A stretch of 64,000 nucleotides of DNA from Chelatococcus sp. YT9 (GTDB taxonomy: Bacteria; Pseudomonadota; Alphaproteobacteria; Rhizobiales; Beijerinckiaceae), in contig NZ_JAHBRW010000003.1 of NCBI RefSeq assembly GCF_018398315.1, forward strand, positions 186,001 through 250,000. The letters are read 5' to 3'. Of this stretch, positions 56,680-64,000 are shown piece by piece. The position numbers were made by a program, and so were the translations under genes. The notes beneath the pieces are model-generated. The model had not been told where the DNA came from, ran no database searches, and saw only the letters and a program-made list of their open reading frames with translations. Every line of letters starts with the position of its first letter. Position 1 is the first letter of the stretch.

Positions 56680-57345
56680 TCAGCTGCGCTTGCCCAAGCT
56701 GTCACGGGACCCTTTGAGCAGCGCATCCACGAAAATCGGCTCCCAGGTACGGATGTGCTGCTTCAGCAATTCCGTGAGGGACGGCACATTACCGGCCTCG
56801 GCGAGTTCGATGAGGCGATAATGCTCGCTTACCGAGGCGGCCTGACGCTCGATCCCTGCCCGCGAGCCGATCCCATAGAGTCGCATCTTGTCGCGCAGCG
56901 CCATCGCCATCTCGGTCAGCAGCGGATTGCCGGCGGCGGCTATGAAGGCATTGTGAAAGCGCCGGTCCGCGGCGAGATAGCTGGGCACGTCGTCGGCATC
57001 GACTGCCGACTTGACCTCGTCAGCGAGCACCACCAGCTCTTCGAGCTTCGTGGACGGCTTGCCGGCGAGCATCGCTGCGGCGTGGATTTCCAGCAGTTCG
57101 CGCATGTCGAACAGATTGCGCAACTCCTCGACGGTCGGCTCCACGACCCTGAAGCCGCGGTTCCGCATCGGCTCTATGAGACCGTTGCGCGCCAGTTCCA
57201 GAAGCGCCTCGCGAACCGGCGTCGTAGACACGCCGAGGTCGCTGGCAAGCGTCGGAACCGAATACATCTTGCCGGGACCGGCTTCCCCGGAGATGATTTC
57301 GGATCGTACCGTCTCCAGCACTTGTTCGCGTAGATTCTGTTCCAT
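56680..57345 (-). CDS. GntR/FadR-family transcriptional regulator
   Basis: This regulator of about 221 residues has an N-terminal winged HTH (LASDLGVSTTPVREALLELA, then GLIEPMRNRGFRV) and a C-terminal FCD effector domain (FDMRELLEIHAAAMLAG, RFHNAFIAAAGNPLL, with metal-ligand-like His residues). The ATG at 57345 is preferred over 57408 because GGCGGACGGA precedes it. It is divergent from the AtoE-type permease. A sequence in the shared promoter region recurs in front of cassette 2, suggesting it controls both. Confidence 0.88.
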   Translation of the reverse strand: MEQNLREQVLETVRSEIISGEAGPGKMYSVPTLASDLGVSTTPVREALLELARNGLIEPMRNRGFRVVEPTVEELRNLFDMRELLEIHAAAMLAGKPSTKLEELVVLADEVKSAVDADDVPSYLAADRRFHNAFIAAAGNPLLTEMAMALRDKMRLYGIGSRAGIERQAASVSEHYRLIELAEAGNVPSLTELLKQHIRTWEPIFVDALLKGSRDSLGKRS

Positions 57346-57427
57346 GTCCGTCCGCCAAAGTCCCTTTCGCCAGAGTTGGCTGTCGGCCTCGGATGGCGGA
57401 GTAACCATCGCAGAGGCCCCGATAGTG

Positions 57428-57447
57428 CATTACTATAATGTGTCACG
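57428..57447. promoter_or_regulatory. Candidate GntR operator, site 1
   Basis: CATTACTATAATGTGTCACG contains CATTACTATAA and GTGTCACG. The complement of 62434-62452, in front of cassette 2, contains CATTACTGTAA and GTGTCACG in the opposite order. Location between divergent gntR and permease genes supports an operator role. Binding is inferred. Confidence 0.4.
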
Positions 57448-57498
57448 TTGTCCGTTTCAAGGCGATGACTCCGCCACGATGACGATCGGGGTCCGCCA

Positions 57499-58968
57499 GT
57501 GAGGCGGCCGCATCCCGACGCCGCAGACGACACGGCGGCCACAGAAACGGGTGCTCCGCCATGCCGCCCGCTCTCCACGATCGCCGGACGCCTGGTGGAG
57601 TTCGCCGAGCGCTGGTTTCCCGATGCCTATGTCTTCGTGCTCGTCTCGGCTCTGGTCGTTGCGGGCGCCACCATGCTCCATGGCGGCTCTCCGCTCGCCA
57701 CCAGCCAGGCGTTCGGCGACGGCTTCTGGAACCTTATGCCCTTCACGATGCAGATGGCGATGGTCGCGATCGGCGGCTTCATCGTCGCGACGGCACCGCA
57801 GGCGCGCCGAGCCTTGAAATCGCTGGCCGCGATTCCCCGCTCCGGCCGCGGCGCCATCGTCATGGTGGGACTGCTCAGCATCGGGCTGTCGCTGGCCAAC
57901 TGGGGGCTCAGCCTCATCTTCTGCGGCCTCCTGGTCCGTGAGATCGCCCGGCGGGAGGATCTGCGTCTCGACTATCGCGCTGCCGGCGCCGCCGGCTATC
58001 TGGGCCTCGGCTGCAGCTTCACTCTGGGCATCACCTCGTCGGCGGCCCAACTCCAGGCGAATGCCGCCAGCATTCCGCCGGACCTGCTGCCGATCACCGG
58101 CGTCATCGACTTCTCGCAGACGATCCTGACCTGGCAGAACGGCGTGGTCATCCTGCTCGTTACCGCCCTGTCGGCCGCCATCTGCTATGCGACTGCGCCG
58201 GGCGAAAGGGCGATCCGTACCGCCCGGGATCTCGGTATTTCGCTCGACGACGAGCCGAAAGCCAGCGACGGGCCGGGGCGGCCGGGCGATAGGCTCGAAC
58301 ACAGCCCGGTGCTGTCGATCCTCGTCGTGCTGCTCGCACTTGGCTGGCTCTGGAATACGTTCGGCTCGGGCAATCCGCTGATGCATCTGTCCGGCCTCAA
58401 CACCTATAATTTTGCCTTTCTGATGTTGGGTATCCTGCTGCACTGGCGCCCCCGCAACCTTGTCGACGCATTCAGCGCGGCGGTGCCGGGTGTGTCGGGC
58501 GTGCTGCTGCAATTCCCTTTCTACGCCGGCATCGCTCACATGCTCACGCGCGTTCCTAACGCAAATGGCATGACCTTGTCCGACACCATTGCCCACTGGT
58601 TCGTGGACGCCTCGGTGAACACCACGGTCTTCTCGCTCCTGGTGGGGGCGTATTCAGCCGTGCTCGGCTTCTTCATCCCCTCGGCCGGCGGCAAATGGAT
58701 TGTCGAGGCGCCCTATGTCATGACCGCGGCCAACCAGATCAGCGCCCATCTCGGCTGGACGGTGATGGTCTACAACATAGCCGAGACGTTGCCGAACCTC
58801 ATCAATCCGTTCTGGATGCTGCCCCTGTTGGGGATTTTGCGCCTCAAGCCCAAGGATATCATCGGTTATACGTCGATCCAGTTCTTCGTCCACCTCCCGG
58901 TGGTGTTACTGGTGGCGGCGCTATTGATGAGTACCTTCGCCTATCACCCTCCCGTTCACCCGGGATGA
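57499..58968 (+). CDS. AtoE-type short-chain fatty acid permease
   Basis: This 489-residue integral membrane protein has about 12 membrane segments and sequence typical of the short-chain fatty acid transporter family (AtoE). Landmarks are FAERWFPDAYVFVLVSALVV, SLANWGLSLIFCGLLV, FFIPSAGGKWIVEAPYVMTA and NIAETLPNLINPFWMLPLLG. It probably imports a small carboxylate. It is divergent from the GntR regulator. A long open frame on the opposite strand is a composition artefact. Confidence 0.9.
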   Translation: MRRPHPDAADDTAATETGAPPCRPLSTIAGRLVEFAERWFPDAYVFVLVSALVVAGATMLHGGSPLATSQAFGDGFWNLMPFTMQMAMVAIGGFIVATAPQARRALKSLAAIPRSGRGAIVMVGLLSIGLSLANWGLSLIFCGLLVREIARREDLRLDYRAAGAAGYLGLGCSFTLGITSSAAQLQANAASIPPDLLPITGVIDFSQTILTWQNGVVILLVTALSAAICYATAPGERAIRTARDLGISLDDEPKASDGPGRPGDRLEHSPVLSILVVLLALGWLWNTFGSGNPLMHLSGLNTYNFAFLMLGILLHWRPRNLVDAFSAAVPGVSGVLLQFPFYAGIAHMLTRVPNANGMTLSDTIAHWFVDASVNTTVFSLLVGAYSAVLGFFIPSAGGKWIVEAPYVMTAANQISAHLGWTVMVYNIAETLPNLINPFWMLPLLGILRLKPKDIIGYTSIQFFVHLPVVLLVAALLMSTFAYHPPVHPG

Positions 58969-59016
58969 CGGCCTGCACGGCGCAAGAAACGGCAATGGCG
59001 CTTCTCTTAAGACAGG

Positions 59017-59481
59017 TCAGGACAGAATATGCCCGTCCTTCCCCGGATCAATCCGCTGCGCAAGATCCCAGACATAGCCGAACGGATCGGTCAGCCGTGC
59101 CCGCACATCGCCCCAAAACTCGGTTCTTGGCGCAATGACAACCCTGGCACTGCGCTCCGCCATCCGCGCCACGGTCAGATTCACATCATCGACATAGATG
59201 TAAAACAGAAAGCTGCCCGGCTCTCCAAGCCTGGGTGCCCTGAGGCCCGTCTCGAAGTCTGTTGAGTTCATCGTAAAGTTGGCGCCACGATAGCGCATGC
59301 GGGCGAATGCCAGGCTGCCCTCATCGGCAGGAAGCTCGAAGATCGTCACAAAGCCCATCGTTTCGGTATAGAAATCGATGGCGGCGCGGACATCTTCGAA
59401 GAGCAGCGAAGCCGTCAGCCAGTTCAGTCCCGGCCACGGATGTCGCCGCCATTCGACATTGTCGAACCAATTGGGTGTCAT
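59017..59481 (-). CDS. Glyoxalase/VOC-family protein
   Basis: This 154-residue VOC-fold protein has WLTASLLFEDVRAAIDFYTE at the N-terminus and ends with RLTDPFGYVWDLAQRIDP. Several usual metal ligands are not obvious, as in the PhnB-like and resistance subgroups. The ATG at 59481 is the family start. It may take part in the cassette 2 pathway as a lyase or isomerase, or be an unrelated detoxification protein. Confidence 0.75.
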   Translation of the reverse strand: MTPNWFDNVEWRRHPWPGLNWLTASLLFEDVRAAIDFYTETMGFVTIFELPADEGSLAFARMRYRGANFTMNSTDFETGLRAPRLGEPGSFLFYIYVDDVNLTVARMAERSARVVIAPRTEFWGDVRARLTDPFGYVWDLAQRIDPGKDGHILS

Positions 59482-59612
59482 GATCGATTGCCATATCTGG
59501 GGAAACAGCAGGGGTCGGTGAATGCGCGCACGAGTTTGGTCTGCAAGCGCCGATCTTCCAAGGTCTCGCCGCTTGCTCACAAAACATACATTGCGTATCG
59601 GAAGCTGCAGGG

Positions 59613-59954
59613 CTACTTCCAGCCGCCGCCCGGCAGCCGGCCGTGATAGGGCGTGTCGCGGCAATGGCCCCAAGGACCGCGCCAGAAGCCCGGAGGACAG
59701 CCGTTCCAGCCCCAATTGTTACGGAACGGCCCGTAATACCCGCCCGGATAGGGGCCGGTTCCATAGGAATGGCAGGCGCCATAAGGCCCCCGATAACCGC
59801 CGGGCCCGCAGCCATTCGCGACCTGAATGACGAAGGCGGAGGTGTTCGGCGCCGCGATCCCGCTCGGGGCGGGTAGGGCCGGCAAGGCGAAGGCCGCGGA
59901 GGAGCTTCCAGCGAGCACTGCGGCTGCGAGAAGCGATGCCAGTCTGTTATGCAT
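59613..59954 (-). CDS. Exported Gly/Trp/Cys-rich small protein
   Basis: This 113-residue protein has a signal peptide (SLLAAAVLAGSSSAAFA) followed by a Gly-, Tyr- and Trp-rich region with two related units, GCGPGGYRGPYGACHSY and GCPPGFWRGPWGHCRD. This resembles the 'GCG' exported proteins common in Hyphomicrobiales. Function is unknown. It lies 44 bp after the LTxxQ protein on the same strand. Confidence 0.7.
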   Translation of the reverse strand: MHNRLASLLAAAVLAGSSSAAFALPALPAPSGIAAPNTSAFVIQVANGCGPGGYRGPYGACHSYGTGPYPGGYYGPFRNNWGWNGCPPGFWRGPWGHCRDTPYHGRLPGGGWK

Positions 59955-59998
59955 AATCGTGATCTCAATCCGTGAATTTGGGGCAGGTTCAGGCGCGC

Positions 59999-60499
59999 TC
60001 AGCGTTCCTCTTCCTCGAACAGCCAGAACGACTCCGAGGACAGGGGGGCGGTCGCGGTGCCGACCATGCCGAGGAAGCCCGGCATGCGGTTCTTCTGGGC
60101 ATCGCTCAGCGAGGCGACGAGGGGGCGTGCGGCCGCGACGAAGGACTTCAGGTCGGCGGCCCGCGTCGCCTCCGCATCGCCGATTCGTTCGATGACCTCG
60201 AGGAAATCGGTCGGTGCCGCGGCTTCCGAGCGCTGCTTGCCGCGCGCCATCGCGGCGGAGGCGATGCTGCGGATTGCGCCTTCGACCGGCGGCCAGAGCT
60301 TCTGCTGCTCGGATGTGAGATCCAGTACCGTCTTGAGTGCGGCGATCCGGGCATTCAGCACGGCGCTCGCATCGGCATCTGTGTAGATCTCGATGGTGGT
60401 GCCGGCGGCGGGTTGCATGTCTTCCGCGTGAGCCGCGGGGTTCGTGACGAGCAGCCAGCCGGCAGCAGCGGCGAGCGCCGCCGATTTGAGCTTCTTCAT
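59999..60499 (-). CDS. Exported LTxxQ-motif (Spy/CpxP-like) protein
   Basis: This 166-residue protein has a clear signal peptide (MKKLKSAALAAAAGWLLVTN then PAAHA). The LTxxQ motif is seen as VLDLTSEQQKLWPPVEGAI, and a second weaker copy as SLSDAQKNRMPG. The family comprises helical periplasmic chaperone-like or stress proteins. It lies about 105 bp after the cassette 2 tautomerase on the same strand and may be co-transcribed with it. Confidence 0.78.
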   Translation of the reverse strand: MKKLKSAALAAAAGWLLVTNPAAHAEDMQPAAGTTIEIYTDADASAVLNARIAALKTVLDLTSEQQKLWPPVEGAIRSIASAAMARGKQRSEAAAPTDFLEVIERIGDAEATRAADLKSFVAAARPLVASLSDAQKNRMPGFLGMVGTATAPLSSESFWLFEEEER

Positions 60500-60603
60500 G
60501 GTCGATCCTCGTGTCTAGTGTTGGTGTTCGATGGGGCGCGCCGCCCGCTTCCTCGTCGCCGAATCTCCGTGCCTTGTTCGGCGCAGCGGCGTCGACGCCG
60601 AAC

Positions 60604-61155
60604 TCAGTCGGCGGCCGCCTTCCAGAGGCCCCCCACATCGGCTGGGTATCCGGCCTCTGCCATGGCGCGCGCTTTGGCCTCGAAATAACTCTTCGACCAG
60701 GCGAAACGGTCGCTCGTCTTCGACAGGCCGACGCTGTCGGCGATGCTGGCGAGGCTGATCGGATGGCCCGCATTGCCCCAGTTGCCCTCCATCACCTCGT
60801 TGATGACGGTGAGGATGCCTTTGCCGGGCTCGCCAGAGCCCATGGCCTCGGTGATCGCCGCTGCCGCCCAGGTATGAACCTCGTTCTTGTGCGCGACGTT
60901 CATGTAGCCTTCGGGGATCCAGATGTTCACGATGAACTTCCCCGGAGCCGCGACATAAGTATCGTCGGTCGTCCCGCCGACCCACCAGTCATCCGTGGCA
61001 GTGGGGGTGAAAAGCACCGTCGCGAAGGCGCGGCCGCCGGGCGTATTGGCGCCGCCTTCCATCCGGATCATCACGTCGGTGAGCTTGCCGGCGATCGCAG
61101 CCTTCCGGCCCGCATCGAGATTCCCGGCCGCATAGCGTACTTCCATGATCGGCAT
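60604..61155 (-). CDS. Long tautomerase-superfamily-like protein (cassette 2)
   Basis: This 183-residue paralogue of 12295-12858 has Pro2 (MPIMEVRYAAGNLD), MEGGANTPGGRAFATVLF, DDWWVGGTTDDTY, IWIPEGYMN and SVGLSKTSDRFAW. Two beta-alpha-beta-like halves fit a fused tautomerase build. It starts 1 nt after the microprotein stop (TGACATG), exactly as in cassette 1. The strong conservation of both copies suggests a specific reaction, but the substrate is unknown. Confidence 0.72.
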   Translation of the reverse strand: MPIMEVRYAAGNLDAGRKAAIAGKLTDVMIRMEGGANTPGGRAFATVLFTPTATDDWWVGGTTDDTYVAAPGKFIVNIWIPEGYMNVAHKNEVHTWAAAAITEAMGSGEPGKGILTVINEVMEGNWGNAGHPISLASIADSVGLSKTSDRFAWSKSYFEAKARAMAEAGYPADVGGLWKAAAD

Positions 61156-61156
61156 G

Positions 61157-61348
61157 TCAGCCTCCCTTGCGCTCGCGGGCGCATGTGACGGTGATCCAGT
61201 CGCCGCGGCAGGTCTTGGCCTTGCAGGTCGCCTTGTACGGGCACGCCGCCGAGGCCGCCTTTGGCGCCGGGTTCAGGACGATGGGGACGGGCATCGGCTT
61301 TGCGATTTGGCCGATGGCAGGAAAGTCAGTGGTTGACGTCGTCGCCAT
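61157..61348 (-). CDS. Four-cysteine microprotein (cassette 2)
   Basis: This 63-residue protein has cysteines spaced C-x5-C-x4-C-x8-C (CPYKATC, AKTC, TVTC), identical to the cassette 1 copy. CPY-x-A and the Gly-Asp after the third Cys are also shared. The N-terminal half is variable and Pro/Ala-rich. GGGAGAAGG precedes the ATG, which overlaps the cupin end by 23 nt. Conserved order and spacing with little other identity supports a real, functionally constrained gene. The role is unknown. Confidence 0.65.
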   Translation of the reverse strand: MATTSTTDFPAIGQIAKPMPVPIVLNPAPKAASAACPYKATCKAKTCRGDWITVTCARERKGG

Positions 61349-62135
61349 GGTCCTTCTCCCATTGCTTGATCCGCGCGTCGTCGATCATCACCGTCTCGAC
61401 GAGGATGACGTCCGAATTGTCGGCGACATTCATCTGGATCTCGTCGATGCCGGTCACGCCGAAGCTGTCGCGGCGTGCGAGGTTGGCGACATTGCTTTCG
61501 AGCGAGCCATCGACCACGAACACATAGACGCCGTGTCCGCTGGTGCGGGGCGCATAGCTGTAGGCGCCGGCCTTGTCGGTCACGAGACGCGAGACGCGCA
61601 GATCCTGCATCACCGGCAGGGCGCCGTCGGCGTCGCCGACCAGTTGCACGATGCGGTTGCGGCGGGTGCGCAGGTCGAAATGCGCGCGATGATAGGTCGG
61701 CGCCTGATAGAGCTGGCCCGGCATCAGCCAGAGATAGATGGCGTTCATCTCCTCGGGGCTGATCGACAATTCGCAATGCTTGCCGCCCGCTCCGGCCGAG
61801 AAGACATAGTAGTCGCCCTGGCGCAGCTGGTCGACCATGCCGCGGCCGGCGGTGTTGATGTGGGTGAGTTCACCCTCCAGTACGAAGGCGCAGATGATGA
61901 AATTGTGATGCGGGTGCATGTTGTAGCCGCACCCGGCGCCGTGAAAGACCTCGTCGCCGAACACGCGCACCGTGCCGAAGCCCGGACGCCCCGACTGATA
62001 CTGGTTGAAGTTGAGGCTGGAGTCGCGCGTGATGAAGCTGCCCGGATGTCCCGCAACATAGGACGAGGCGGCGCCATCGGAATGAATCACATTGTGGCCG
62101 CGCTCCCCGGCGCGGAGAACGAACGACTTTGTCAT
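61326..62135 (-). CDS. Pirin-like bicupin, putative dioxygenase (cassette 2)
   Basis: This 269-residue protein is the same length as the cassette 1 copy and aligns without gaps in the N-terminal half. The metal ligands are at the same positions: H74 and H76 in MHPHHNF, H120 and E122 in GKHCEL. GFGTVRVFGDEVFHGAGCGY precedes them. A second cupin domain follows from about residue 170. It lies 68 bp after rubredoxin and overlaps the microprotein. Oxygenase activity is inferred from the pirin/quercetinase fold. Confidence 0.82.
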   Translation of the reverse strand: MTKSFVLRAGERGHNVIHSDGAASSYVAGHPGSFITRDSSLNFNQYQSGRPGFGTVRVFGDEVFHGAGCGYNMHPHHNFIICAFVLEGELTHINTAGRGMVDQLRQGDYYVFSAGAGGKHCELSISPEEMNAIYLWLMPGQLYQAPTYHRAHFDLRTRRNRIVQLVGDADGALPVMQDLRVSRLVTDKAGAYSYAPRTSGHGVYVFVVDGSLESNVANLARRDSFGVTGIDEIQMNVADNSDVILVETVMIDDARIKQWEKDHGDDVNH

Positions 62136-62203
62136 GGTCTTTGCTCCGTGAGATGGCGTGGGATCTGCCTCTGTTCTTCAGGCAGACAGGCTTCCTAGGC
62201 TTC

Positions 62204-62419
62204 CTAGGCCGACTGGGCGAGGCTGGAGCCATCGGCCGAATAGCCGATGACGACCATCTCGAAACGGCTCTTCGGGGTTCCGCAGTCCGGGCAGACCCAA
62301 TCCTCGGGAATGTCCTGCCAACGGGTTCCGGGGGCGATGCCGTGCTCCGGTAGGCCGAGGGCTTCGTCATAGGAGAAGCCGCAACCGAGGCACATCCAGC
62401 GCTTCAATGAGGTATCCAT
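62204..62419 (-). CDS. Rubredoxin (cassette 2)
   Basis: This 71-residue rubredoxin has [20 protein letters not shown] and [16 protein letters not shown] giving the Fe(Cys)4 site. The tail [14 protein letters not shown] is shared with the cassette 1 copy. The ATG at 62419 has AGGAG 6 nt upstream; the few codons before it are the ribosome site and promoter, not protein. It is the first gene of cassette 2. Confidence 0.92.
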   Translation of the reverse strand: MDTSLKRWMCLGCGFSYDEALGLPEHGIAPGTRWQDIPEDWVCPDCGTPKSRFEMVVIGYSADGSSLAQSA

Positions 62420-62433
62420 GAACGTCTCCTGCG

Positions 62434-62452
62434 TTACAGTAATGCGTGACAC
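62434..62452. promoter_or_regulatory. Candidate GntR operator, site 2 (cassette 2 promoter)
   Basis: TTACAGTAATGCGTGACAC and its complement GTGTCACGCATTACTGTAA share CATTACT-TAA and GTGTCACG elements with the gntR/permease intergenic site at 57428-57447. It is 15-33 bp upstream of the rubredoxin start, a repressor-like position. The equivalent region of cassette 1 lacks it. Confidence 0.4.
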
Positions 62453-63200
62453 GTGCTGTATTACACTGGCGCATTAACGCTCGCAAGCGGAAAAAATGCG
62501 CATGGTTCTCCACCGGCAGAGGCGTGCCTCTGATCCTTTGAGATCCCGGAATGGAATGAGGACGCCGCCGTCAGGCCGGCAGCCACAACCTGCGCAATCT
62601 CACGCGACACGTCATGGCAGTTCGCTGCGCACGGACACGCTGAAGCGAAAGGACATCCTCGTCATGGATAGCAGGCGCACATGCGGAAGCCTGATCGAGG
62701 GATGGCGGGCGCGGGCGGCTGGATCCGACCGCATCTCGGCGGAGTATCACATCGCCTCCCCGCAGTTGAACCATCTCGGGGTGGCCGGATGAATGGCCCG
62801 TGGTTCAGCGCGGCTGCTGCCATCTTGCCGGCGGTCAAGCCGCAACTCATGAGGCAGGTTCTGCCGGGCTACGCGACGAGGGACCGGAGGCACTGGTGAT
62901 CTCGATCACCGGGGTCCTTCGTTTGCCGATAGCAAAGCCGCACCGGGCGCAAGGCGATCCTTCTCGCCATCCGGGGCATGACGGCGCTGGTCGCCGACGC
63001 CTATGTGCGACTGGCCCCTGTCACATTGGCGCAGGCACCGTTCCGGACGATCGGCGAGACCGCGATGCTCGATCGGGAGGAGGACATGGGGGCGTTCACC
63101 GCCGAATTGGGCTCCCGCTCATCTCGGCGTGGACAAGAGGGCCTTTGGTTCCGCCGGCAGCGACGCCCCGTATGCGGGGCCGCTCGATGAAAGCGCGCGC
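62453..63200. other. Stretch with possible decayed coding remnant
   Basis: No intact gene. One plus-strand phase (about 62950-63130) has protein-like sequence (LLAIRGMTALVADAYVRLAP) that breaks and seems to continue in another phase, suggesting a decayed gene, but I cannot name a family. Confidence 0.3.
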
Positions 63201-64000
63201 TCAACGCCCGAGAACGTCATCCATCCAGTCGAAAATGCGTTGCTCCGTGAGCCTGCGCGCCAGCGGCTGGCAGTGCCCATTGGCGCCTTCGCCTGCGGTA
63301 AAGGGTGAGAGTACCTTCTCCCCGGGGAGCATTTTGGCCAGCTGCTTCGCCTGACCCGGCCAGAACTGCTCATCCTCCGGATCCGTGATGAACAACGGTG
63401 TCCGGATCTGATCAGCGACATCTGTCAGGTTATATTTCAGAACCTCCTGCATCGTCCGGAAATAACTGTCCTGCCGATAGGGCTTGGCGCGGAAATTCCA
63501 CAACCGGGATGTGGCGCTCGACATCTTCATGCCGAGGGACATTTCGAGATTGAACAGCTTCTCGTTTCCGTCGGTGAGTAGCTTCCGCATGACCGACGGG
63601 AGATGCTCCATCCACGATGTTGAAACGTCGACGACACCCGGATCGACAACGGCCGCGGCGATCCGATGTTCGAAGGCCAGGGCGCGCGGCACCCAATAGC
63701 CGGCCTGACTGATGCCGTAGATCGCCAGACGATGAGAGCCGACATCTTCTCGCGCGAGCAGGAAGTCGACCACGGGAGTAATGACGGCTTCCCAGTCGAA
63801 ACGGAAAGCAATGTTTTTTTCGAACAGCATCGATTGCTGGCCAGGCCCGTCGAACATAAGGACCACATAGCCTCGCGCCAGAGCCGCCTCCGCGCAGCCC
63901 CACAGGCCGCTCAGCGTACCGTCACTGCCGTTTGCGAGGATCAGGCAGGCCCGGATATCCTGTCCGGCAGGCTTGAAGAGATATCCCGGCATGGTCATTC
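63201..64000 (-). CDS. Alpha/beta hydrolase (5' end outside window)
   Basis: At least 266 residues of an alpha/beta hydrolase related to 2,6-dihydroxypseudooxynicotine hydrolase-like and dipeptidyl-aminopeptidase-like proteins. The oxyanion strand is CLILANGSDGTLSGLWG, the nucleophile Ser is in AIYGISQAGYWVPRALAFEH, the acid Asp is in FITDPEDEQFWPGQ and the His is in GANGHCQPLARR. Family members usually have another 80-120 N-terminal residues, so the true start is probably beyond 64000. Such enzymes can split C-C bonds next to aromatic or ketone groups, which would suit the neighbouring oxidative cassette. Confidence 0.82.
   Translation of the reverse strand, partial: MTMPGYLFKPAGQDIRACLILANGSDGTLSGLWGCAEAALARGYVVLMFDGPGQQSMLFEKNIAFRFDWEAVITPVVDFLLAREDVGSHRLAIYGISQAGYWVPRALAFEHRIAAAVVDPGVVDVSTSWMEHLPSVMRKLLTDGNEKLFNLEMSLGMKMSSATSRLWNFRAKPYRQDSYFRTMQEVLKYNLTDVADQIRTPLFITDPEDEQFWPGQAKQLAKMLPGEKVLSPFTAGEGANGHCQPLARRLTEQRIFDWMDDVLGR

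Noticed and set aside
57457-58596. Minus-strand 379-codon frame opposite the AtoE-type permease
   Set aside because: Low-complexity charged composition without motifs, whereas the plus strand has a 12-segment membrane protein.

Overview
The window looks like part of a large secondary replicon (plasmid or chromid) of an alphaproteobacterium, most likely Hyphomicrobiales. The left edge carries repA and the 5' part of repB of a repABC replication/partition operon with two parS-like repeats. Most of the rest is high-GC catabolic and accessory DNA with several insertion sequences and decayed genes, which is typical of an accessory replicon. I saw no rRNA, tRNA or CRISPR array.

Layout. 0-6 kb: repB/repA, a decayed HigA-type antitoxin, an intact vapBC pair with a candidate operator, and a serine recombinase. 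6-12 kb: a LuxR-type regulator, a small membrane protein, IS630, DHA2-permease and hpaB remnants, a haloacid-dehalogenase-like protein and a MarC-type membrane protein. 12-14 kb: cassette 1 (rubredoxin, pirin-like cupin, four-cysteine microprotein, long tautomerase-like protein). 14.6-18 kb: an AaeB/DUF1656/AaeA-type aromatic-acid efflux operon. 18-22 kb: a DUF4214 protein and a cobalamin riboswitch upstream of a mesX-mesD (DUF1852/core-MetE) methionine synthase pair. 22-30 kb: an IS21-type element with a broken istA, an AT-richer island with a possible HUH-type Rep protein and orphan ORFs, and an intact IS3-type element.

30.3-53.1 kb is a catabolic island of unknown substrate. It has two paralogous TIM-barrel amidohydrolases, an HpcH/HpaI aldolase, a GMC oxidoreductase, an aldehyde dehydrogenase, a two-subunit TPP decarboxylase, a class III CoA-transferase, an MmgE/PrpD protein, an IlvD/Edd dehydratase, an SDR, an MDR reductase, an NHL-repeat protein, an alpha/beta hydrolase and a LysR regulator. 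It also has one iron(III)-type ABC transporter served by two paralogous binding proteins. The parts suggest import of an organic acid, carbon-carbon cleavage, decarboxylation of a 2-oxo acid, aldehyde oxidation and CoA activation. That sequence of steps is inference.

53.2-56.4 kb is a tnpA-only Tn3-family element with a frameshifted transposase; it truncated a VOC-like gene. 56.7-62.4 kb holds a GntR regulator, an AtoE-type permease, a VOC protein, two small exported proteins and cassette 2, a second copy of the rubredoxin/cupin/microprotein/tautomerase operon with the same gene order and nearly the same junctions. The right edge cuts an alpha/beta hydrolase. The duplicated four-gene cassette is the best candidate for an undescribed system. 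It looks like a rubredoxin-fed, cupin-based oxidation module coupled to a tautomerase, with a new C-x5-C-x4-C-x8-C microprotein.
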